Assembly: GCA_035578905.1 (NCBI GenBank)
Contig: JAQJVL010000005.1
Span: 4,494,828 to 4,558,827 of the forward strand
From: Stictocephala bisonia
Lineage: Eukaryota; Arthropoda; Insecta; Hemiptera; Membracidae
Length of the DNA: 64,000 bases
Reading direction: 5' to 3'
The notes beneath the pieces were generated by a model that was given only the letters and a program-made list of their open reading frames with translations, did no database searches and was not told the DNA's origin. This document shows positions 56,448-64,000 of this stretch, piece by piece; position 1 is the first letter of the stretch, and each line of letters starts with the position of its first letter. Both the position numbers and the translations under genes were made by a program.

Positions 56448-56526
56448 AAAAAAACTGACCTAGCTGACTCGTCATGGGGCGAAAACTCTTCATGGGGCGT
56501 TTGTCAACCGCTATAACCCTACTACT

Positions 56527-56532
56527 AATGAA
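56527..56532 (+). repeat. 6-bp target site duplication, right (AATGAA)
   Basis: AATGAA directly follows the element end CCTACTACT and continues as the ordinary array unit ATCCCTCTTATTAGG. It pairs with 43484-43489. Confidence 0.88.
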
Positions 56533-58213
56533 TCCCTCTTATTAGGTACACCACCCGTTTGTTTATGTGTGTCAAAGGGAGGGAGGGAAGAATCATCATG
56601 CTATAAAAACAATGAATCCCTTTATTTGGTACATCACCCGTTTGTTTATGTGTGTCAAAGGGAGGGAGGGAAGATTCATCAAGCTATAAAAACAATGAAT
56701 CCCTCTTATTTGGTACATCACCCGTTTGTTTATGTGTGTCAAAGGGAGCGAAGAATCGTCATGCTATACAAACAATGAATCCCTTTTATTCGGTACATCA
56801 CCTGTTTGTTTATGTGTGTCAAAGGGTGGGTGGGAAGACCCGTCATACTATAAAAACAATAAATCCCTCTTATTCGGTACATCACCCGTTTGTTTATGTG
56901 TGTCAAAGGGTGGATGGGAAGACCCGTCATGCTATGCAAACAATGAATCCCTTTTATTCGGTACATCACCCGTTTGTTTATGTGTGTCAAAGGGAGGTAG
57001 GGAAGATTCATCAAGCTATAAAAACAATGAATCCCTCTTTTTTGGTACATCACCCGTTTGTTTATGTTTGGCAAAGGGAGCGAAGAATCGTCATGCTATA
57101 CAAACAATGAATCCCTTTTATTCGGTACATCACCTGTTTGTTTATGTGTGTCAAAGGGTGGGTGGGAAGACTCGTCATACTATAAAAACAATGAATCCCT
57201 CTTATTCGGTACATCACCCGTTTGTTTATGTGTGTCAAAGGGTGGGTGGGAAGACCCGTCATACTATAAAAACAATGAATCCCTTTTATTCGGTACATCA
57301 CCTGTTTGTTTATGTGTGTCAAAGGGTGGGTGGGAAGACCCGTCATACTATAAAAACAATGAGTCCCTTTTATTTGGTACATCACCTGTTTGTTTATGTG
57401 TGTCAAAGGGTGGGTGGGAAGACCCATCATGCTATACAAACAATGAACCCCTATTATTCGGTACATCACCTGTTTGTTTATGTGTGTCAAAGGGAGGGTG
57501 GGAAGACCCGTCATGCTATACAAACAATGAATCCCTTTTATTCGGTACATCACCCGTTTGTTTATGTATGTCAAAGGGGGGGTGGGAAGACCCGTCATGC
57601 TATGCAAAAATGAATCCCTTTTATTCGGTACATCACCCGTTTGTTTATGTGTGTCAAAGGGTGGGTGAGAAGACCCGTCATGCTATACAAACAACGAATC
57701 CCTTTTATGCGGTACATCACCCGTTTGTTTATGTGTGTCAAAGGGTGGGTGGGAAGACCCGTCATGCTATGCACACAATGAATCCCTTTTATTCGGTACA
57801 TCACCCGTTTGTTTATGTGTGTCAAAGGGTGGGTGGGAAGACCCGTCATGCTATGCAAACAATGAATCCCTTTTATTCGGTACATCACCCGTTTGTTTAT
57901 GTGTGTCAAAGTGTGGGTGGGAAGACCCGTCATGCTATACAAACAACGAATCCCTTTTATGCGGTACATCACCCGTTTGTTTATGTGTGTCAAAGGGTGG
58001 GTGGGAAGACCCGTCATGCTATGCAAACAATGAATCCCTTTTATTCGGTACATCACCCGTTTGTTTATGTGTGTCAAAGTGTGTGTGGGAAGACCCGTCA
58101 TGCTATACAAACAACGAATCCCTTTTATGCGGTACATCACCTGTTTGTTTCTGTGTGTCAAAGGGTGGGTGGGAAGACCCGTCATGCTGTACAAACAATG
58201 TTGTTAAAAGTTA
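56533..58213. repeat. 84-bp minisatellite, right part, ~20 copies
   Basis: Continuation of 42598-43489 with the same CGTTTGTTTATGTGTGTCAA and TCATGCTATACAAACAATGA cores. An 84-bp period equals 28 codons, so frames of up to 391 codons stay open on the plus strand and about 200 on the minus strand as 28-residue repeats. Openness on both strands argues for period effects, not coding. A sub-block with TTATGCGGTACATC and TCAAAGTGTG variants alternates near 57690-58130. Confidence 0.94.
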
Positions 58214-58536
58214 AGAAGCCTACCATTACCTAACTTGTTAACCTTGTACTGAGGATTGAGTAATATTTAAGAAAACCGAAAGAATGTAGAATAAAGATGT
58301 GTTTTTTGGGACTATTAAAATAAATATAGTACACACTTTACACTTTAAATAATCACACTCTCTGCTTTCTTACTCACTCTTTAATTTAATCTAAAAAAAG
58401 TTCATGACTGCCTTTCCAAATCTTCAGAAATAATTTCTTGTAATTTTTGTTTGCAGGACTTTTAATCCTTAGGACTATAATATCATTGCTACAAATATGT
58501 TCAAAAGTTGTATGATACACTCACAACTGCAATACT

Positions 58537-58593
<57 letters not shown>

Positions 58594-58939
58594 ACACCAG
58601 TGGCATTGTCATTTAAGTTAGTCTGCAAACGTTGTTGTTGGATAATGGTCCACAAACTTTGTTAGCTAATTTAAGTGGATATGAAATCCTCCCTGGATAT
58701 GAAATACCCCTTGACAAACCACAGAAAAATAATGAACAGTCTAACGTTGGTGTTTTAATAATGATTTAAACTGGGATTTTAATTATGTAATTTTCACATA
58801 GAAACCTTGAGACGATTACATGTATGTTGTATTAATTACGTCTGTTATATTAAAAGCTGAAATAAAACCTTACTCTGGACAAAGAACAAAACATTTATTA
58901 TTTCTGGTGACACATTACAACATCCTATTAATCAAGCCT
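58214..58939. other. AT-rich spacer with a 55-base T tract
   Basis: No gene seen. Positions 58538-58592 are an uninterrupted run of T. On the minus strand this could be the poly(A) tail of a retroposon lying to its right (minus-strand sequence ends TGCCACTGGTGTC before the A run), but no retroposon body was recognised. Confidence 0.5.
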
Positions 58940-59392
58940 TGTTAAGAGTCTGCAGAAGCTGTCGGAGGCTGTCGACCATGTTGGATATAATTCCATAAGA
59001 ACATTGTTATTTTGGAACCGGACATACGACCACGCGTATCCAAATTAAACGGTTATTTTTATATTGATTTTTCCAAACAAATTACAGTTGATCAAGAATG
59101 AAATTGCACGTAGGAATTTATTTGCAAATTCCTAATTAAATTTATAGAAAAAGAGATAAAACATATTTAGTTTGAAGTTTTTGTTTTCACATAGTTTTCA
59201 AAATATGCATATGTATTCAAAATATCAAAAGCAAACCCAATGCGCAATATGATAAAGTTTGAAATTACACCTCATACACAACTTTTGGTTAATAAATAAC
59301 AGAAAAAAGATGGATTCGTAAATAACATTGTTCTTATGGGATTAAAACCAATATGGCCGACAGCCTCTGCAGACTGCTAAGACGAAAAGTGG
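58940..59392. repeat. Fold-back (MITE-like) element with ~70-bp inverted arms
   Basis: The left arm 58940-59012 (AGAGTCTGCAGAAGCTGTCG, TTCCATAAGAACATTGTTAT) is an imperfect reverse complement of the right arm 59318-59392 (AATAACATTGTTCTTATGGG, CGACAGCCTCTGCAGACTGC). About 305 bp of AT-rich DNA lie between them with no gene. Ends and target duplication are not precisely defined. Confidence 0.7.
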
Positions 59393-59929
59393 CATGAAGA
59401 AAGAAAACAACTCGTAAAGTTCTGTAAAATTATTGAGACTCTTGAGACTTCCAGTTGAACACGAAGCTTCCATGAAAAGGTTAGGATGGTAGAGGATAAA
59501 CAACCGGCAACCATCCTGATTTAGGCCTCCTTATTTATAGTTTTCCTTAAAAAATAGAAGGAAAACAATACACTTGTTATGCCATGATAACAATATAAAT
59601 GTTATTGTTTGAACATTCCTAAAAAAGTTGTAATTAATATTTGTTTGGACACCGACCATTTAGTCAGAAACTAAAAAGTCACAAACCTTACGGGTTAGTG
59701 AACAACGTGTGTTGTTAGCATTGATTTCGTTAAGAGACTTATTGGAATCCAAGAACTGTATTTCATACATGATAGATGTATAACAACTAGTGTGACGTGT
59801 TGCCGACGTCACCGACTTGCTCGTGGAAGTTCCCCAGGACCTTGGTTCTATTAAACCTAATTATTGTGAGTAAAGGTCATTGATAAACAGATTAAATGGC
59901 CTGCCTTCTGTTAGTTTGCCAATGGAGCC
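59393..59929. other. Spacer, no gene seen
   Basis: Unique sequence between the fold-back element and the ~51-bp array. Nothing recognisable was found on either strand. Confidence 0.45.
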
Positions 59930-60018
59930 TGTCACTGATAAGTGATCGTTCTACTACAAGTAGTCTCTCAGTCAGCTTTCTCTGTCATGTGATTGTTCTA
60001 CTACAAGTAGTCTCTCAG
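59930..60018. repeat. ~51-bp minisatellite, left remnant
   Basis: About 1.7 units with AAGTGATCGTTCTACTACAA, GTAGTCTCTCAG and TCAGCTTTCTCTGTC, the same family as 62947-63925. The hAT-like element separates the two parts. The last eight bases TCTCTCAG (60011-60018) are the left target duplication. Confidence 0.85.
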
Positions 60019-60034
60019 CAGTGGTGGATTTAGG

Positions 60035-60064
60035 GGGGGGGGCTTCCGGGCTCAAGCCCCCCCC
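60035..60064. other. Subterminal G/C stem-loop of the hAT-like element
   Basis: GGGGGGGGCTT and AAGCCCCCCCC form an 11-bp stem around CCGGGCTC, 16 bp inside the left end. The right end has no such structure, so the two termini are asymmetric. Confidence 0.75.
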
Positions 60065-60939
60065 AAAACCAAACAAAAAGTTTAAATTACTATGGTAAAT
60101 AAAACAATACCAACACATGTTTAACGATATCGAACAATCATTGACAATGTGAAAAATATTTGCTTTTTTACACTCACATTAATATGCATTTTCTAGCATG
60201 AATTATTACTATCACAATAAATAACTCACAATTAACTTAGTAAAAACAGAAGTAATGACATGAGCGATGTTATGAACTGAAATATGTGAGCAAGCCTCTC
60301 ATGCGAGAGAAGCGCCGAGGACTGAAGGATTCTGATGCGGTAACGTCACATGGCAAGCACGGGGACTGACCAATATACAAAGCGGCGCTGAACTCACATG
60401 ATTAGATACAAACCTATACGATACCAACGCATTATACTGAAGTGGCTATTTCCAAAATTACTTAATATAATCATAGAGAACCCTGCAACGACATTCTAGA
60501 CAAGACGATCCATTCCGTGTAGATAAAGTTGTTTCAGTAAATATAATTCTTAAATGCATAAAATAAATAGAACGCACTAATATTTATGTCACATTCACAT
60601 AATAATTAACATTATCGTTGATAATTTTGAACTTTGGGCCTATATTTAAACTTTATTATTGCTTTGAAAGCAAATGTTCAACATTGTTTAGTTTGTTGCT
60701 ACTCATTACAATACAAAATAATGAAATATAAATTATAGGCATACACTTGCGTTTAATATTAAAAAAATAATAAATTCTACAAACAGTAATTTTGTATAGT
60801 TTGCTATTTTGTAATAATTTTAGTTATTTCAAATAGTATTTATATTTTCTATGCAGCAGTAGTAGTTGGAATACAGGAATATTTTTCTTAAGAATTAGAG
60901 CTGCAACCTTGAGTTTCGTCATTATTTAACGTATCAGGC

Positions 60940-61960
60940 TTGTCGCACATCCTTGAAAACTGACCTTACAGCAGAAACCAGTCCGAACAAAATATTTAGT
61001 CGTGCATGGGACTGTAAAAATAAAAAATAAAGTCGTTTTCAGTATGTTAATAATATAATTTTGTGACCGCAAAGTCTGTCCACCGAGGATACCGGCTAGT
61101 GATATAGTCTGATCAAGTTTGCATCTTTGACGATCCAGATATTATTTAATAGACGTCAACTTCTAGCGTAACCAGTGGTAAAATACCAATCAGTTAGTAG
61201 ACTACAAGCGAATAAATAATATTTGTACTACATATTGTAAAATAGTACTGTCATGCCTGAAAAAAAAAAAAAAATACTTAAATCAATCCGCTACACAGCA
61301 CGTTTTTGTCGACCGACTTGCAGTTATCTCACGTCCGATTTAAACCTAACAGGTACCAAGATATCGATCGAGTAATAGACTATAATTTTATAAAAGATTA
61401 TTTCATTCCGTTCTGTAATAATAATATTACGATGCCTCGAAGCCCGACCATCGAGATTCGCCATTCGTTAACTAATCAGGATTTTCGCACGTCTTTGACG
61501 ACCGATCTTACAACAGAACCCAGTCCGAATTAGGTTTAACCAGTACGAAAGTGTATAACATAAAATGGGACTGTATAGCATAAATATATTGTCGTTTTAT
61601 GTATGATAATAATATGAGTATGAAACTCTAAAGTCTGTCCACCGAGGATACCGGCTAAAGTGTGCGTCTTTTACGTCCGAGATTGTATTTAATAGACGAC
61701 CGATTCTGGTGTAACCGGTGCCAAAACGTCAATCAATTGAAATATTATAACCGTATAAAACATTACTACATTACGTATTGTAATAATAATAATAATACCA
61801 TCAGACCTCAAATTCCGTCCACCGAAGGACGTCAGACGGAAACTAATCCCCCACGGCCGACACGGCACGTCTTTGACGACCGGCTATTCAGTTATCTTAC
61901 GTCATACTCCATACTTTTTTGTTATTGTTTAAAAATAGAGCCATCCGTTTACATTTAAAA
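60940..61960. repeat. Internal direct repeats (~560 bp) in the hAT-like element
   Basis: AAAGTCTGTCCACCGAGGAT and the following ACCGGCTA occur at 61071 and 61630. ATGGGACTGTA occurs at 61006 and 61565, the same 559-bp offset. Variants of CACGTCTTTGACGACCG recur near 60945, 61298, 61487 and 61864, so a shorter period is nested inside. The two weak frames at 61306-61533 and 61662-61958 lie in equivalent parts and share spelled-out similarity only through the repeat. Confidence 0.75.
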
Positions 61961-62946
61961 TAGAATAAATTGAAATAATTGAGATAGAAAAGTTATAGGT
62001 CTGAATAATAAAAACTTGTATGTTCTAATAATTATGAATATTATAACAACATTTAAAATTGAAATTTATTATGAGGCTTGGACAGTGACTAAAATGTATG
62101 AAGTTCAGATTAAATAATATTCTTAGCTTACAGTGGGTTGTTTTATTCATTATTTAGGCATTTTCCTTTTTTTATAGATAAACAAATATGAATAAGAAAT
62201 AGCTTTTTCATTACACTACTATGAGTTTAGCTGTTTTCGTTATATGTTTACAACCTGCGAAACATCATATTTTCAACAGCTGTCTATTGTTTACTACCGA
62301 AAGTAACATTGTTTACAACCGAAAATTTTCCACAGTCAACAACACCTGTTTTTATTCCGTAGTGTAGTGAAAAGTATCGTTCAAAACTCGAGTGAAAGTG
62401 TTTTGTATGTTCTCGACCATTTGAAGTGCTCGACAAGTCTCGCACTTCAAACATATGGTCTCGAATATGCAAAACCCCACTTTCCACTCTTGTTATGAAA
62501 TATACTATTTACCTCTTAAATGTCAAACTGTCTTTTAAGACTACTGATTTGTCACTCAAAAAACATTAAAAAATATATACTATCAAATCAACATAAAACT
62601 AAAAGTTGACAATTGATGTGTTTTGACAAGATTTATAGTCTATGATAAAATGCAAGAATAGTGAAAACATCGTGTCAAGCAGATCAGTACACAGGCTTAA
62701 ATATAGGTGTAAATGGTTGAGCAGGAATTACATGTTTTCACGAGGAAACATGAATTTAATGTAAAATTAGTGTTTAATCGTGTAAAAACACACTTCCTGC
62801 AGAGCTTGGCTTAACCATGTATGATTTAAAATTAATTCTTAAATTTAACTTTACATGCCCTGGAACGAGTTTCCCCAATAATATACCCACGATCCCCATA
62901 TACTCTGATTAGCCTCTCCCAAAATAATTTTCTAGATCCGCCACTG

Positions 62947-63925
62947 TCTCTCAGACACTCAGCTTTCTCTATCAAGTGATTGTTCTACTACTAGTAGTCT
63001 CTCAGACACCCATCTTTCTCTGTCAAGTGATTGTTCTACTACTAGAAGTCTCCCAGACACTCAACTTTCTCTGTCAAGTGATCGTTCTACTACTAGTAGT
63101 CTCTCAGACACTCAACTTTCTCTGTCAAGTGATTGTTCTACTAGCATTCTCTCAGACACTCAGCTTTCTCTGTCAAGTGATCATTCTACTACTAGTAGTC
63201 TCTCAGACACTCAACTTTCTCTGTCAAGTGATTGTTCTACTAGTATTCTCTCAGACACTCAGCTTTCTCTGTCAAGTGATCGTTCTACTACTAGTAGTCT
63301 CTCAGACACTCAACTTTCTCTGTCAAGTGATTGTTCTACTAGTATTCTCTCAGACACTCAGCTTTCTCTGTCAAGTGATCGTTCTACTACTACTAGTCTC
63401 TCAGACACTCAACTTTCTCTGTCAAGTGATCGTTCTACTAGTATTCTCTCAAACACTCAGCTTTCTCTGTCAAGTGATCGTTCTACTACTAGTAGTCTCT
63501 CAGACACTCAGCTTTCTCTGTCAAGTGATCGTTCTACTACTAGTAGTCTCTCAGACACTCAACTTTCTCTGTCAAGTGATTGTTCTACTAGTATTCTCTC
63601 AGACACTCGGCTTTCTCTGTCAAGTGATCGTTCTACTACTACTAGTCTCTCAGACACTCAACTTTCTCTGTAAAGTGATTGTTCTACTAGTATTCTCTCA
63701 AACACTCAGCTTTCTCTGTCAAGTGATCGTTCTACTACTAGCATTCTCTCAGACACTCAACTTTCTCTGTCAAGTGATCGTTCTACTACTAGTAGTCCCT
63801 CAGACATTTAACTTTCTCTGTCAAGTGATTGTTCTACTAGTATTAGTAGTCTCTCAGACACTCAACTTTCTCTGTCAAGTGTTCGTTCTACTAGTAGTCT
63901 CTCAGACACTCTGCCCTCTCAAAGT
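62947..63925. repeat. ~51/45-bp minisatellite, right part, ~20 copies
   Basis: Units share TCTCTCAGACACTCAACTTT and CTCTGTCAAGTGATCGTTCT, ending either ACTACTAGTAG (51 bp) or ACTAGTAT (45 bp with the following TCTC). Long and short units alternate through 63120-63480. Both lengths are multiples of three, so a 326-codon Leu/Val-rich frame stays open; I do not accept it as a gene. TCTCTCAG at 62947-62954 is the right duplication of the hAT-like insertion. Confidence 0.93.
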
Positions 63926-64000
63926 GCTCTTCTATATGAATGTATACATTTACTAAGTTTTCATTACTGTTTTTATTTCGGGACCGAACACTTCATATTT

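Larger units (their letters stand above)
43490..56526. mobile_element. Giant palindromic Polinton-like element carrying two inverted polB genes (13,037 bp)
   Basis: The element starts AGTAGTAGGGTTATAGCGG and ends with the reverse complement. Inverted arms 43490-49643 and 50403-56526 (about 6.15 and 6.12 kb) are nearly identical and enclose a 759-bp unique loop. It is bordered by AATGAA on both sides. Each arm holds, from the outside in: a 32-bp tandem repeat, a duplicated ~100-bp block, a TATA/initiator promoter, two leader introns, a complete family B DNA polymerase gene, a 3' hairpin with AATAAA and a short spliced-looking exon. The 5'-AG terminus, 6-bp duplication and protein-primed-type polymerase place it with Polintons/Mavericks. 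I see no integrase, capsid, ATPase or protease gene, so mobilisation probably needs helper functions. Arm differences (unit copy number, an AT indel at the TATA box, five amino-acid changes) show the palindrome is not a simple mirror-image assembly error. Confidence 0.88.
50403..56526 (-). repeat. Right arm of the giant inverted repeat
   Basis: Reverse complement of the left arm. It has 3 rather than 4 units of the 32-bp repeat and one extra AT in the TATA box. It carries its own full-length polymerase gene on the minus strand. Confidence 0.9.
60019..62946. mobile_element. Non-autonomous hAT-like DNA transposon (2,928 bp)
   Basis: The left end CAGTGGTGGATTTAG and the complement of the right end CAGTGGCGGATCTAG match at 13 of 15 positions. 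The flanks carry an 8-bp direct duplication, TCTCTCAG, at 60011-60018 and 62947-62954. Short CAGTGG-type inverted ends and 8-bp duplications are the hallmarks of the hAT superfamily. The interior is AT-rich with frames of at most ~98 codons and no transposase motif, so it would depend on a transposase supplied elsewhere. TCTCTCAG also occurs naturally in the array unit, but it occurs once per unit there and directly on each side of the element here. Confidence 0.75.

Noticed and set aside
43490..56526. Palindrome as a pure assembly or fold-back read artefact
   Set aside because: A 6-bp target duplication, different array contexts on the two sides, different unit numbers, several substitutions and a unique loop are not expected of a mirrored read. 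Read-level confirmation would still be welcome.
56726..58233. Plus-strand frames of 295 and 391 codons and minus-strand frames of ~180-200 codons in the 84-bp array
   Set aside because: 84 bp equals 28 codons, so frames stay open on both strands at once. Simultaneous openness of overlapping frames indicates a period effect, not a protein.
62976..63956. 326-codon hydrophobic frame in the ~51-bp array
   Set aside because: Units of 51 and 45 bp are both multiples of three. The composition follows the repeat, and no start context or domain is present.

Overview
The window is nuclear DNA of an arthropod, most likely an insect. The evidence is a perfect interstitial array of about 19 copies of the insect telomere motif TTAGG (written as CCTAA at 38107-38206), AT-rich intergenic DNA, spliced genes with eukaryotic donor/acceptor signals, and animal-type transposons. 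There is no bacterial operon structure. I could not identify the order or species.

Layout: (1) 1-2750: AT-rich DNA with a small 48-bp tandem repeat. (2) 2750-6421: about 58 copies of a ~63-bp minisatellite. (3) 7895-22819: about 15 kb of a 71-bp satellite. (4) 23333-24147: a nested palindrome. (5) 25398-28606: a two-exon gene for a small secreted cysteine-rich protein whose 2.76-kb intron holds a CA-rich degenerate repeat. (6) 30402-31238: a 37-bp G-rich array. (7) 32773-34850: a 33-bp array with higher-order structure. (8) 36200-38430: tRNA-like SINE pieces, dispersed monomers of the ~63-bp family and the telomeric array. (9) 38810-40010 and 40482-41697: two unrelated arrays that both have 91-bp units. 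(10) 42598-58213: an 84-bp array split by a 13,037-bp transposon. (11) 58940-59392: a fold-back element. (12) 59930-63925: a ~51-bp array split by a 2,928-bp hAT-like element. Tandem repeats make up nearly half of the window, and nearly all long open frames in them are by-products of repeat units divisible by three.

The most notable object is the element at 43490-56526. It is a giant palindrome. Two ~6.1-kb arms in inverted orientation flank a 759-bp unique loop, and each arm carries a complete 1,285-codon gene for a protein-primed-type family B DNA polymerase of the Polinton/Maverick (viral) kind. Its ends begin 5'-AG and it is bounded by a 6-bp target duplication (AATGAA), both typical of Polintons. 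I see no integrase, capsid, packaging ATPase or protease gene in it. Each polymerase has N-terminal C2HC zinc fingers, an OTU-like D-x-x-C / H-Y pair, an endonuclease VII-like H-D-H insertion, three exonuclease motifs and polymerase motifs A, B and C. Upstream lie a TATA box, an insect initiator and two introns in the 5' leader. The two copies differ at five residues, two of them in polymerase motifs of the right copy.

The second transposon (60019-62946) has hAT-type features: 15-bp CAGTGG terminal repeats and an 8-bp target duplication. It has lost or never had a transposase. Both large transposons sit inside minisatellite arrays.
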